64,000 nucleotides of DNA from Agapanthus africanus (Eukaryota; Streptophyta; Magnoliopsida; Asparagales; Amaryllidaceae), in contig CM057342.1 of the NCBI GenBank assembly GCA_030015575.1, positions 264,392,867-264,456,866 of the forward strand, given 5' to 3'. Within the stretch, counting starts at the first letter, position 1. Each line of letters begins with the position of its first letter. The notes beneath the pieces were generated by a model. It saw only the letters and a list, made by a program, of their open reading frames with translations. It was not told where the DNA came from and ran no database searches. Positions 46,504-59,355 of the stretch are shown here, piece by piece. The position numbers were made by a program, and so were the translations under genes.

Positions 46504-48660
46504 TGTTAGTGTATATGCCCTAGAGGCCATTACTGTATCATACTGGTTTGTATATTACTTAATGGATGCTTGGGATATTCACCTTGTATATACAATCTTG
46601 CTCAAAATAGTAGTATGCTACTTGGTTTGTTTCTACTTCAATGTGTACATGTGTTTATTTTTGTATATCGCCTATACACATTAGTAGAGCCCTTAGGATC
46701 TTTGCTTGATTACCAGCGATGTGATGGCCGTCACACTAGTGGGGCTGGGTAATCTATAAGCACATCCTTATGCAGGTCCCTGGTCGCAGGACTATCGAGA
46801 CAGGGCATCGATACTCCGGAGTAGACCAGCGCATGCGCTTCTCATCCCAGTGTGGGAGACGGTCTGTCCCACAGCCGTCAGTACGTCGTACTTGAGATAG
46901 TATGCGGGTGCTCGTTAGGTTACGGGTACACTGGACAGGACTCGTCGGGAACTGACTAGTTGGTATTATACCTATCGTTAGTTATCAGTTCCCAGGTGAC
47001 ATGAGTACAGCTTAGTCCGCTGACTTGACACTGCCACTCCGCCTCGAGTGTGTTCCCACTGTACTTTGATCACTACCCTACCACGGCTCAAAGGAGTCGT
47101 GCAAACAGGTAGTGGTTGGGTGCAGTCCCGAAGCACTTGGAGGCAGTGACGGTTAGACAGGATTCGTCTCTCCCGGTATTGGGGGTTGACATCGCGCTGT
47201 GTCTAGGAGAGCCATTACACGAGTAGTCCCTAGCCAGGGCAAACGAGATATACTGGTAGGTTTCCAGTGTTATCTCAGGGTATTTTGGGCTTCGCTCCGG
47301 CACGACTTGTACCGCTATTGGGGGACTGACGTTTACCGCCCCCTAGGCCCGCCATGCGATGTATCAGACGAACAGACCGGACTGTACGGAGAATGTCACA
47401 CTCAGGCTCAGTAGGAGTTCAGATGGGTTTCGCCTCGTCGGTCTTCTTGTCGGCATTACCTGGGGACCGTTACGCACAGCTAGTGCCGCTTGCGGTCTAT
47501 GGTTAAACCCACTGCCAGCGTAGTGTCGAGTCTTTAGAGTCCCACACAGAAAGCTTTTCGCCTTTAGGCAAAAGAGTAGAGGTCGCATGGTATTGCGACA
47601 GGTCGCATGGTTTTGCGACAGGGTTCGGTCACATCCGTGCACTTGTGCGCGTACAGTGTCCGGACAGTTTACACTAGCGGGCTTTGGTTTAAGCCAGATT
47701 CTAGTGTACCTTATGGGATTGGATTTATCCAGTTTGCATTCGTGTTCCTCGGAACGCGGATGCGGGTGTGTATGCACAGTTGACAGGAAGGCAGAGGCAG
47801 CGGATTCTCATTAGGGTTGTTGACAGTTGACCGTTGACTATTTGACTTTTTGCTCAACCCTAATGAGAATTTGATATGTGATTAACTATTATATTAATTA
47901 AGTATTATGGTGACATGGTTGTTGACTTTTGTTGACTTTGTTGACTTGTTGACTTTGTTGACCGGTTGACTAGGCTTGACTAGTTGACCATCATGATAAC
48001 CATAGCCATCATTTCATGGCAAAGACTTTTACTTGCTTGCTCATTTGTGTAAAATGAGTGCATGATATGATATGGTTATGGTTGCTTCAACCATCACATA
48101 AGACTTTTTTTGATATGATGAGTTATCATTTCTTTGGATTATGAGAGGGTGAAAGACAAAAGAGAGCCTCATTCTTTCTTGCTCATTCTCTCTCTTGTTC
48201 TTGAGCTCTCCTTTTGCTCTCACCCTTTTTGCTCTTGCTCCCTCTCTTTAATCTATGGTTCTCTTGTCTCATGAGTTGAGAATCAAGAACCATAGATAAA
48301 ATCCCACACAAAGTATTCTCTACTCATTCTAGTTCACTAGGTTTAGCAAACCAAGTGAACTAGTTTCTTCAAAGAACGAAGAAGGAGCTAAAGGTTGGAG
48401 CTTTCAGGTGGATCTATCTTCGGCGTACGGAGACGACGAGAAGAAGCCAATCAGACCACCACCGGAGCTTGAAGACGAAGGAGTTCAAGACAAGCAAGGT
48501 ATAACCCCCTAACCGAGTAGCTAGAAACTCATAGTTAGGTTGTTAGATAGGTGTTTAACCAAGATCCGGGTTTTAGGTCCATGTTACCACCTCCGTAAAA
48601 ATCGTTTTTTACCAAATTCCGCATTCCCGAAAGTACCGGGAGAGGTAGCATGGACTTACA
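46504..48660 (+). repeat. C1 3' LTR
   Basis: It is 2157 bp, TGTTAGTG to ACTTACA, nearly identical to 38260-40434. The main difference is an 18-bp shorter TTGACTTTG-rich tract. Confidence 0.96.
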
Positions 48661-49017
48661 CTTCTTTATTATGGTGTCAATGTACCTGGATTGGGACAAT
48701 CCCAATATCCGTTTAGATCTATCTCTATAGATCATAATTCCCAATATGCAGGAGGCATCACCAAGATCTTTCATTGAGAATCTTTATGATAAGAAGAGCT
48801 TCACCAATTGCAGTATAGGAATGTCATTTCCTATCAAGAGTATGTCATCCACGTACAATACGAGGAAGACAACCTTACTCTCTGCTACCTTCTTGTAGAT
48901 ACAAGGTTCATCTATGTTTTTGACGAAATCAAACTCTTGGATAACGACGTCAAAGCAGATGTTCCAACTCCGCGATGCTTTCTTCAATCCATAAATGGAT
49001 TTAAGAAGCTTGCACAC
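48535..49017 (-). pseudogene. C2 reverse transcriptase, C-terminal fragments (fossil)
   Basis: The C2 part begins at 48661; the bases before it belong to the C1 LTR, so the open frame there is partly a junction artefact. Recognisable segments are LGLSQSRYIDT, the catalytic-region VVFLVLYVDDILLIGNDIPI and CKLLKSIYGLKKASRSWN. It is continuous in order with 49089-51176. Confidence 0.88.
48661..48665. repeat. C1 target site duplication, right copy
   Basis: The bases cttct are identical to 38255-38259. C2 reverse transcriptase resumes here. Confidence 0.93.
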
Positions 49018-49088
49018 CTTCCCGCTGCTCCCACTATCTACGAAGCCCTATGGCTGAGTCATGTACACGCACTCTTCTAAATCACCGT

Positions 49089-51176
49089 TTAGAAAGGCGG
49101 TCTTAACATCCATTTGCCAGATTTTGTAGTCATGATATGCAGCGATGGCAAGCATGATCCGGATGGATTTAAGCATAGCCACTGGAGAAAAGGTTTCGTC
49201 ATAGTCCACACTTGGTCTTTGACGAAAACCTTTTGCAACAACAGTCTAGCTTTGAAAGTCTCAACTTTCCCATCTACACCAAGTTTTTTCTTGAATATCC
49301 ACTTGCTCCCAATGGGTTTTACCCCTTCAGGAGCAACTTCCAAAGTCCATACTTTGTTGGTGTACATAGATTCCATCTCGGACCGCATTGCATCCAGCCA
49401 TTTCACTGAGTCCCCATTCGTGATGGCCTGCTCGAAGCTAGTTGGGTCATCATCAACCATGATGCAATCCTCGCTCCCACCATCCATGAGAAAACTGTAG
49501 TATCTCTCAGGTGGGTGAGGAATCCTACTAGATCGGCGGAGAGGCTGAGGTTCGTTGGGAACTACCGAATCCTCTGGTTCCACTAAATCTTCAGTTTGAG
49601 TTTGTGTAGCCGGAATTTCTTCCAGTTCTACCTGGTCGCCACTAATTTCTTTTGTAAGAAATTCCTTTTCTAAAAAGGTGGCATGTCGAGAAACAAACAC
49701 TTTTTGTTCCTCAGTATGGTAGAAAAGATATCCATGTGAATGTTTGGGATATCCCACAAACTTGCATGGAACTGACCGTGCCTCGAGTTTGTCCGGATTT
49801 TGCGTTTTAACATAGGCCGGACAACCCCATATCTTAACACGTTTAAGACATGGTCTCTTCCCACTCCATATCTCATATGGTGTGGTAGGTACAGATTTAG
49901 ATGGAACTTGATTCAATAGGTATGCCGCTGTCTCCAGCGCATACCCCCAGAAGGAAATAGGTAACTCAGCTGTGCTCATCATAGAGCGCACCATATCTAA
50001 TAGGGTGCGGTTCCTCCGTTCAGATACACCGTTGTGCTGTGGTGTATATGGAGGAGTTAGCTGAGAGAGAATCCCATTCTCTTTTAGGAAGTCCAGGAAT
50101 TCATTGCTCAAGTATTCTCCTCCTCGATCAGATCGAAGGATTTTAATACTTTTTCCGGTTTGGTTCTCGACTTCTTGTTTATATTTTCTAAATTTCTCAA
50201 AAGCTTCTGATTTGTATTTCATCAGGAACACATATCCGAATCTAGAGAGATCGTCGGTGAATGTAATGAAGTACGCAGAACCATTCCTGGCATGTGTAGA
50301 CATGGGGCCGCATACATCACTATGTACCGGTCCCAAGAGTTCTGTAACTCTCACTCTGTATCCCATAAACGGAGCTTTGGTCATCTTGCCTTTGAGACAT
50401 GACTGGCAAGTGTCATAAGATGAAAATTCAAACGGATTTAAATATCCATCCTTATGCAACTTAGCTAGCCGTGTCATATTTATATGACCGAGTCTACAAT
50501 GCCACAAGATGGATTCGTTCAGTTCTGAACTCTTCCTCTTGTGTGTGTTTGTTATGCTCAGAACTGTATATTGATTTAGAACATAAATGCCATTGCACAA
50601 CGTGCCTGATCCAACCAACTTTTGGTTAAGGAAAATGTTCATAATATTATCCTGTAATACAAAATTATATCCCTCTTTACTCAACAAAGAAACCGATATA
50701 ATGTTGCATATCAGGTTCGGCATGAAATAACATTCGTTCAGAATCAATGTATTACCAGTTGGCAATACAAGGTGATATTCCCCGACGGTTTTAGCTGCAA
50801 CAATTGCACCATTTCCAACCCTTATATCTTTATCACCTTCTCCAAGTTCTCTACCTTTCCTAAGCCCATGTAACTGATTACATATATGGGATCCTGACCC
50901 GGTATCCAATACCCAGGACGTAGAGCAAATGGAGAAACAGTTCTCTGTAACGAACACACCCGAAGAAAATGCATCAACATGTACTTTCTTCATTCGGGTG
51001 GCATGGGAATCCTGGTATTCCCCTATATCCTGATCAGTCTTATAACTCTTATAAGAAAGAACGGAACCAACGTTCCCCAGCACAGTATAACATGCGGGTT
51101 CGGTCAATACATCCATATTATTATCTTGATTAAGGCATGATATGGTCGCTACCTGGGGAGAGAGAGAAGAAAACAC
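49089..51176 (-). pseudogene. C2 protease, integrase and RT N-terminal part (fossil)
   Basis: A 695-residue frame has the protease motif WVLDTGSGSHICNQL, the integrase zinc-binding segment WHCRLGHINMTRLAKLH with CQSCLKGKMTK, and the catalytic core motifs HSDVCGPMSTHARNGSAYF and PPYTPQHNGVSERRNRTLL. The RT N-terminus follows (MRSEMESMYTNKVWTLEV). Upstream, little of gag is recognisable before the leader, so C2 looks gag-poor compared with C1. Confidence 0.92.
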
Positions 51177-53895
51177 TTTAGCGTATGCTCTTGCAAGATC
51201 AGATTGGTTATTATCTTATCTAATCAGGATGGCTCCCATTGTTTTTATCAAATCTTCCTTTAGACCCTAAAAGGAATGACTAGCCGGGATTAATTACACC
51301 CTAAAACTTCGCCGATCTTTCAGCCAGGCCAGTGTCGGTACTTTGAGGGAGGTTCCCCGTGCTTTCGCACGGACCTAATTAAAGTAAACCTCGTTTTCCC
51401 AGAGGCGTAACCCCGTTGACACCTTTCGAGACACCTACTTGATCGGCTAATTGTCCTGTGTAAAACTCTCCCGGGAGTAACAATTACTCGCAGTGGGTAT
51501 CGGGATCCAACTATTTCATAGAAGGTATGCAATCTCATTGCAAATCTCAACACTTGAAATTCCCGATAATATTTTTCCCCTAACCCCTATGACCTTGACA
51601 AAGGCCAACAAATTATAGGATGTTAGTCAAGTTCAACCCGTCATTTCTTGATTGAATCAAACCCACCCGCACGACCCTTGACAAAGGCCAACAAGGTCGT
51701 ACGACTACCCCAAAACAATCTACATCATATGCATAAGCAGATAAGCACCATTTAGCTACCGCACACTACGCCTTGACAAAGGCCAACAAACGCAGCACGA
51801 ATACTAAACAGTTCTTATCTGAAATGACGGAGGGCTACGACAGGTTTTTCTGAAAACCTATTGCGTAATGAAATTGATATCGTCGTATAATCATTTGAAT
51901 TTTGAAATGGAGTGATTTTGAGGCTTTTATTAGTTTTGCTAAAGAGGTCACTCCCGGTGGAGAGATCTCGGCTCTTTCCTTATGGAATAAGGTGCAGGAT
52001 ATATCATATACATCACTATGCAAAGCAAAACTCCAAAAGCAGTCAAAAGTCAAACCGAGTGTTGTAGCATCTGCCAGTTTTGCTTAAGAGGTCACTCCCG
52101 GTGAAGGGATCTCGGCTCTTTCCCCATCGAATAAGGTGCAGGGTATATCATATATACCGCTATGCAAAGCAAAACTGTAGCTACCCTTTTTATTTGAAAA
52201 TTTGATTCTACAACATCTTTTAGGTTTCTTTTCTTTCATTAATCACATTAATGAAGTCCCATCATTTAAGTCACCTAAACATCACAGATAAATACGACGT
52301 ATACTTATGCCATCCGCATTCGCCTCGATGTCCCCTCATGCACCGTTAGGTTAGGTAACTAACGGCAGAGCAGGGCAGGGCTAGCGCGGGTGTAAAACAT
52401 AAGTAACGCCTATATAATATATCATATATACTATATGCGGTATTTATCACAGAACATCAAATGACCACATCACAGATATCGCAGCAGAAAAAACATATGA
52501 AACATTAGATATACTAGGACATCCGTGTTTTATTTTGAGCCTCTATAAAACACGGATTCCACGGTCGCGATGAATAGCCAAACCCACACCCTTAAACCCC
52601 TACGAGAGCGGCAAGCAACCCTACCAATTCTAAAGTTATGAGACCCGGACTCGACTCCTCGAGTTGGTCTCCCACTGGACTCCAGAACCCGGTTACTTGT
52701 ACTCTCCTCCTTGGGTCTATCCTAGTGCGGAAAAGTAAATAATATACAAATGGTGACAGCAATCTCATCCCGGAAGTGCCCCAATAAAAGAATATTACAT
52801 ACATTTTATTTTACATGAATGAAAATAAAAACTCTCATCTCACATAAAAACCCCCGGCTATTCAGAACGCAACGATCCAATATAACATATCCAGCAACAC
52901 AGAACATCACATGTCATCAACGTAAGTAAATATGCGCATCCCAATTGTCGTTGACATATAGCAACGAAACCGGCGATATCACATATTACACTTACGGTCA
53001 CAGAAAAGAAAGTGTAAAACTACAACATTTGGAATCCACAATCTCTTTAGACATCGTAAATCCGAAATATCACATATTCCGCATTTCATGCCTAACTGTA
53101 TGAATTCCACATATCGTATCACATTCCATATAAATAGACAGTATTAAACTTTCCAATCGAATAATCAAATACCCAAGATTTCCTAAATAGCTCAACACTA
53201 GAGCGGAGTTCAAAAATTCCAGAATGCGTCACAGTAGCAACGGTCCAGCCGTAGAAGGGTCAAGCCAACGCCTCACATGTGGCACGCCGTACTGCCCTAA
53301 ACCCTAAGGTTCAAAGGGCAGTTCAAGACGGTCACATAATCGAGTTAAGGTTTGTTGTCTTCTAGAGGGTCCATCGCGTCACATGCACGTTATTCCGAAA
53401 GATTTAAACCCGAGAAAAATTCAACACTTGAATTTTTTTCGTGCCGGGAAAAATTGAGTTAATGATATCCGTTCAAACATTTTAATACTTTCTAAATTAT
53501 CCAGAATAACATAACAAAATTAAATTCTCCGATCGAATCAGCGATTTCAAAATAAACCCCAAAATACTCAACACTTGAGTCAGATAAAAATGCCCAGAAA
53601 AATATCAGGAAATTGAATAGGAACATTACTGTGCAAACAGTTAAAGGTGACGTCACAATATGGCCGCGGAACCGTCGCACGAGCCATGCTCGTGCCGCGG
53701 ATCCGCGGCGCTTTGGGCTTTAAATAGTGTCGTTTTGCACAATATTCCTTATATTTTCCTGCTGATTTTTTTAAGCATTTTTAATTTGGAAAAATCCCAG
53801 ATTTAAAAAATTGTACAGAGAGGGTTTGATTTCGACGTGTTCGGGTTCGTTCGGAGTTTTAACTTCGTTAACACATCGCCCAATACTCTAGCTAG
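51177..53895 (-). other. C2 5' leader
   Basis: This non-coding leader of about 2.7 kb has three ccttgacaaaggccaacaa motifs (51593-51611, 51676-51694, 51771-51789), a domain closed by gatgaatagcc and ggctattc (about 52564-52880), the block shared with C4 and L1 (about 53160-53420) and the GC-rich hairpin (53664-53708). A short duplicated stretch with gaggtcactcccggtg occurs at 51944 and 52088. Confidence 0.85.
53664..53708 (-). promoter_or_regulatory. C2 GC-rich leader hairpin
   Basis: The 21-nt arms 53664-53684 and 53688-53708 match at 19 of 21 positions around a 3-nt loop. The outer part is ccgcgg-based as in C1, but the inner stem differs (cacgagc instead of caatagc) while still pairing. 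Confidence 0.78.
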
Positions 53896-53907
53896 GCTCT
53901 GATACTA
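53896..53907 (-). other. C2 primer binding site, tRNA-iMet type
   Basis: The element strand reads tagtatcagagc, one change from TGGTATCAGAGC and one base from the LTR. Confidence 0.87.
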
Positions 53908-53908
53908 C

Positions 53909-56120
53909 TGTAGGGTTACTAGGCACACTAACAAGGCTCTACAAGGCATCGACCGTGCCAAAATTAAAATTTTATGTGCCGCACAACCCTAAGCAAGATC
54001 GTTAACTAGAGTTTAGGCGAAACTAATGGCAAGTAAACAACTTTACACTAAAGGGAACGCGATATACAACCTTTGTAGACCGGTCCTCCACTTCTAAAGC
54101 TCCTTGATGAAGTCCCTTCGCTGCGATCAAGGTTCTCTCGGGCTCTTGCATGGCTTCACGACGCGAAGGATGCGACCTTGCTTGAAGTCTCCGAGGCCGA
54201 AGATGATCTACGTCGAGGGAATTCCGACTCAAGCTCCTACTTCACTAACTAGAGAATTAGTGAAGTAAACACCCTAAACTAAAGTGCTAGTCTAGTAGAG
54301 GATGAAGAAATAGGAAGTGGGTTCTCTTTAGAATTTTGTTTCTCACTTTCTTTCTCACTTTAGATCAAACCCTAGCAAGCTTTTCTCTTGCTCAATGAAG
54401 AAGAAGATGATGATGAGCAAAAGAAAAGAAAATGAGGATAATGATTAAGTGAGTAGGCTAACCATGGTGAGAGAGTATCATATACTAACCCTTGTAAAGA
54501 CTTAACCCTAGGCTAATCTTTATGGTTGGGTTAAGAAAAATCCATAGTAAAAACAAAGCCAAGTTGAATTAGTCAATGCATCCACAAGCTTCCACAAGCT
54601 TCATGCATTTTCTATTCCTCCTCTTGATTTTGTAATTACTTTAGATATTAAAAACCCAAAATAAAAATTAGCATAGTGTAAGTCTCATACACCCATGTAT
54701 AGTGTATCATCAACCATGATATAAAAATACAACACATTTTCATATATATCATATATATAGTAAAAATGTGTACAAGTGAGAAAAAACCCTAAGTGAACAT
54801 GTGTTAGTAAATGTAAACTAGTATATCTAATATACAATTATACACTTAATTATTAAATCAACACTTGACTTAATAATCTGGTCATATCTCATATAACCGG
54901 CTAACATCCATCGTATCGACTTATCGAATCAACACTTGATTCGATAACCCGGTCATATCATATATAACCGACCGATACAAAAAATCGCGAGAATAGAATA
55001 CGGTATCACATACACGCATTATTCTCGGTCCCGCACATATCACATATGCGCTCCTATTTCATTTTTCCTGAGCCAGTAAAATCTCTATGTAGGACTCTAA
55101 AGACTCGTCAATACGCCGGCAGTAGGTGATGATCACATCAAGAACCCACAAGCCGTCAGCGGTACAAGCTGGACGTAACAGCTACCCGGTCATTGAGCGA
55201 TCAGAAGATCAGCAAGCAAGCCCGCTCCAACTCCTGTAAAAGCCTGTCGGTAACACTTCCCGTACAGTCCGGTCTCCTCGTCTGATATGTTGCATATCAA
55301 GTCTAGGGGTGGTAAACGTCAGACCACAATAACCGATAAGTTGTGTCGATGTAACGCTCATAACGGGTCGAGAAACTACTGGTAACACTTACTAGTAAAT
55401 CTCTAAATCAGCTCTGGCCAGGGACTTCCCTGTTACGGCCAATCGAGCACACCGCAACATCAACCCCCAATACCGGGAGAGACGAAACCCCTCCTATCGC
55501 TCATTGCCTCCATGTGACTCGGGATTGTACCCAAAAACCACCATTTTGCACGCCCTCATGGATGTGGTAAGGTGGAAATCAAAGCACAGTGGGAATCACA
55601 CAAGGCTCTATGACGATCTCGGGTCTACAGACTAACTTGCACAAGTGTCACCAGAGAACTGCCATCTGACGTGAGGTATAATACCATCTGGGAGTTCTCG
55701 GCGAGTCCGTCCAGTGTACCTAGTCTCCACTGAGCACACGTAAACACCAATGGATATGGGATCATCCATCGCCCATCTCATGGGTCGAGATGCGTATACG
55801 CTAGTCTACACTGGTATATCGATGCCCCGTCTCGATACACCCACGACTAGGGACCATGAAGGATGTACTTATAGACTACCATGTCCCCACTAGTATGATC
55901 CGCATCATAGTCCAGGTAGTCAAGTACATATCCTAAGGGCTTTACCAACATGTAACTATAAGACAGTATAAAGAGACAAGTATACATGTTAAAGTAAAGA
56001 GCAACCAGATAGCATACTATCATGACGAGTAAGAAAGTCCTCTCTATATATGTCCAAGCATCCAATATAATATACATCATCTGTACAATACTGGCCTCTA
56101 GGGCATACATACAACTAACA
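53909..56120 (-). repeat. C2 5' LTR (right copy)
   Basis: It is 2212 bp, TGTAGGG to ACTAACA, and matches 35223-37449 with about 2% differences. The conserved caataccgggagagacga block is near 55468-55485. Confidence 0.95.
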
Positions 56121-56125
56121 GTGTG
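56121..56125. repeat. C2 target site duplication, right copy
   Basis: The bases gtgtg are identical to 35218-35222; the L1 minisatellite resumes. Confidence 0.9.
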
Positions 56126-59100
56126 CATGTGAGCACGTATGAAGATATCAATATATGTGTGCACTGGTATGAATATACAGTGTGCATGTGCGCAAGTATG
56201 AAGATATCAATATATGTGTGCACTGGTATGAATATATAGTGTGCATGTGTGCAAGTATGAAGACATCAATATATGTATGCACTAGTATGAATATACAGTG
56301 TGCATGTGTGCAAGTATGGAGATATCAATATATATATGTGCAAGCAGGTTATGCGAAGAGTCATATCATGATGCAGCAATCCTACTGTGTAGTGACTTGG
56401 CAATTATCGATAATGAAGTGTGTGAGCCTACAAACTGTGTACGTGTAACATACGCATCATCGATAATGGTGCATGTGTACTATCACAGGTATATGCGATG
56501 CAATAATAATATCATGAATGCAGCACAAGGTAAATCATCAGCTAAAAGCTATAAGGTATACGTAACTATCATATGTCCGAGTCGGTGAATCTATCAATCG
56601 TTATCTAGCCTAGTAACATCGCGTACGGTATAATTCATCGTACGGCAAGCTCTAGTCAAGGATAAGGATCAATCATCAATTCAAACTCATCACGCACGGA
56701 ATATCATCGTGCGGCGGCATTATACTAATAGGGATCTTATCATCCTATAAGACAAATGAGGGTACGGCCTAATATCACACACGGCCTATCATCCATGATT
56801 CACATCATTCTATAAATGTATGTATACCTATGTGCCTATGTCCCGGTTCACATCCGTAATAATCTCATATTAGGGGACCGGCAGGGTATAAATCAACTCG
56901 ATCGACTCGCATCCGTATACCATCATATCATCATGTCATCATATCAGTCTTATATTCTTTCATCGCATTTAAATCACCTATCAAATCAAATTGCATAAAC
57001 ATTCTATCACTACAAGTATAAGTATCTAATCTAACATACACATCTGAACCATACAATCGGATTTTTAAAGAAGCGAATCGTAGTTTTGAAAATAGGGGTT
57101 ACGATGTTTTTAAGAAAGAGATATCATTTGAAAATCCATAACATCCCTCAAGGTATATATTTAAAAGATACATACGATTCTTCGGTTTAGAAAAAGTATG
57201 GTTCGGATGACGCATCGACAACGACTATATATTCCTACAGTACCCTAAACGGCAATATCGCTAAATGACATCCTATGATAGTCGTAACGTATCATTCTAA
57301 CTATCCTCTAGTTTCTAATATGGTTTCGTAGCTATCTCATTCTAACCCTAGTTTCCTAATCTAGGTTTCCTAACCATACTCTATAAATCGGTTTTCCATC
57401 AAAAAGTTGCGGGGTTGCTATACGCCATCCACCCGACTTCCCCGGTAGATATAGATCTACTCATTGTAGTCCTCGCTCGCCAAAGTCGATGACGCATCTC
57501 TCCGTCGCTTCGGAACCCACGCGAAGGTACCTACAATAACAACACATATCGTAACGATATTAAAATCAAGGCGGAAAACCAAAACGGCACGCGCATTGCT
57601 CGTAGGTTAGAACCTATAGCTTATGCGTACAAAATCAATCAAACAACCCTTGTTGTCGATGTACAAACATGCGACAACCAAAAAAGAATCCACATATCAA
57701 AACTCAACATTTAAAATACGGAAAACATATCCTAAATCACACACAAGTGTTCCCAGATTTTGACTCGGGTCAAATAAATCCAAGCAAACAAGTTTAGGGT
57801 GATGTATAAGGTATATGTGAGCTACTGAACCAACCTAGGCCCCTACCCTCACCAAGTGGCCAGCCACTTCCTCCTAAAATCCGATCTCGCCGGCCAGGGG
57901 GTCTCTGTTAGGGTTCATCAGGTCAGAGAGGTCTCCTAGTAGTATATCTAGGCCAGTAGTATTGTTTGGTTGCCTCAGTAATTCCCTGGGTTGCTCCAGA
58001 TACCCCATAGGCACACTATAAGTCACAAAACTGATATGGGTCAATTCCTGAGTTCGTGCAACGGGTTCAGCTCTATGGCTCAGGTCATGAATCGTGTTAC
58101 CATGGTCATGTAAACACTCACCAATGTCCCTAGATTTCACCTATAGATATTAAAAAAAATCAAGTAGAACCAAACCCCCTTAAACACTTTCAGGTAACTA
58201 CCCTACAGAACCCACACCCTAACTCTTCTACCAATCCGGGGTCGCCGGAATTTCTCCAATAGCCACCGGCCAAAACCGGTGGGAAGGGTCTCGTTTTTCA
58301 GGTGGTCACTTAGGGTTACCAGTACAACACTATGATACTGTTTGTTTTCCCAGTGAATTCTCGGGGTCACAGCAGGTCAGCAACCTCATAAAACGACACT
58401 AAAACACGATATCACACAAAACTAATCTATAGGGAAAAAATTATACCTCATCTAGTCCACTCAAGGCAGCACTAACTTCCCAACGTCGTCAAAATCCCAC
58501 TTTGCTCGGTTCCACGTGTAGAGGAGAAAATGGGGATTAAGTTTTTTGAAGGGAGTGTAGGGTTTTTGGGAGTGTTTGGAGGTAGATCTTGGGTTCTTTG
58601 AGGAGGGTTGTAAGGTTGAGAAGATGAGGAAGAAGGAGGAGAAAATGATGGCCAAGGGTTATGGCAGCAGCAGCCCCCTCCCCTTCTCACAATTACACAC
58701 ACACTCTCTCTCTTCAAAGCCCACCTAACCTATTCATTATGTCTCCCTTTGACTTTTCCTTTTCTCATTTCTTTTTCTCACCAAAATGAACACATACACC
58801 CATATAAAATGACAAATGAAATAACATGTAACCAAATGCAACATGTCATGGTGCAATAACCATGAAAACTGTAGAAACGCGGATTGGCTTAATCGCGATT
58901 AGCAGTGCACTAATCGGTTTTTTATCAAAACTGTGTATAATAAATTTTAAAATTGACAAATCCGTTAGATATATTATTAAATGAATAAATCATTATAATT
59001 TTCATTTATTTCACAAATATTGGTATATATTTATACCCTTTTTCGAAAATCACAATTTCGCAAATCGGGCAGTTTTCGGGAAATATATTATTTTAATATT

Positions 59101-59141
59101 AAGTTCCAAAAATAATATTTTATGTTTTCTGAAATGTTACA
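56126..59141 (-). repeat. L1 5' LTR (right copy), second piece
   Basis: It continues the L1 LTR from within a minisatellite unit (further unit starts at 56178, 56237 and 56296) to the terminal TGTTACA. Together with 33265-35222 it makes 4974 bp, against 4987 bp for the left copy. It contains the 88-codon ORF counterpart (57874-58140). Confidence 0.93.
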
Positions 59142-59355
59142 AATTACCGATGATGATGTATATGAGCCGGCAAGTAAGTGTACATGGAACATACGCATCA
59201 TTGGTAGTGGTGCTGGTGTCCTAACAGACGGGATTCATAATAGCTAAAGAAATACATGTAATAAATATGCAATGCAATAAGAACAACATAAATATAACAC
59301 AATAGTGAATAGTAAACATAACATTATAAAATATACATATCAGTGTACAAGTCAT
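59142..59355 (-). repeat. L2 LARD-like LTR, second part
   Basis: It begins with the aatta duplication of L1. It aligns with the L1 LTR at about 26910-27115 (ccgatgatgatgtatatgagcc; catacgcatcat; the aatgcaataa words), continuing where the first L2 piece left off. C6 cuts it at 59356. Confidence 0.75.

Larger units (their letters stand above)
38260..48660 (+). mobile_element. C1: young, nearly whole Ty1/copia retrotransposon
   Basis: This plus-strand element of 10.4 kb has LTRs 38260-40434 (2175 bp) and 46504-48660 (2157 bp), an exact tRNA-iMet primer site, a 2.1 kb leader, gag, a long gag-pol frame with all copia domains in order (protease, integrase, RT, RNase H), a purine tract and an exact cttct target duplication. 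By eye the LTRs differ at about 14 positions plus an 18-bp length difference (~0.65%), or roughly a quarter of a million years at 1.3e-8. It looks nearly whole, with about one break in the coding region. It is the youngest insertion in the window. Confidence 0.96.
35223..56120 (-). mobile_element. C2: Ty1/copia retrotransposon, broken, split by C1
   Basis: This minus-strand copia element has LTRs of 2227 bp (35223-37449) and 2212 bp (53909-56120), a tRNA-iMet-type primer site, a long leader, pol fragments in copia order (protease-integrase-RT-RNase H), and an exact gtgtg duplication (35218-35222 and 56121-56125). Little of gag is recognisable. The frame is broken in about four places besides the C1 insertion at 38260-48660. 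The LTR copies differ at about 2% of sites by eye, somewhat under one million years, consistent with its place between L1 and C1. Confidence 0.93.
24682..59141 (-). mobile_element. L1: LARD-like LTR element without coding domains (split by C2 and C1)
   Basis: Two LTRs of about 4.98 kb (24682-29668, and 33265-35222 joined with 56126-59141 across the C2 insertion) flank a 3.6 kb interior. A tRNA-iMet primer site lies beside the right LTR and a purine tract beside the left, so the element is on the minus strand. An exact 5-bp duplication (aatta) flanks it. No gag, protease, RT, RNase H or integrase motif is recognisable in the interior. Those proportions match the class called LARD (large retrotransposon derivatives). 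Sampled LTR segments differ by roughly 3%, about one million years at 1.3e-8. The superfamily is not assignable from proteins. Confidence 0.85.
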
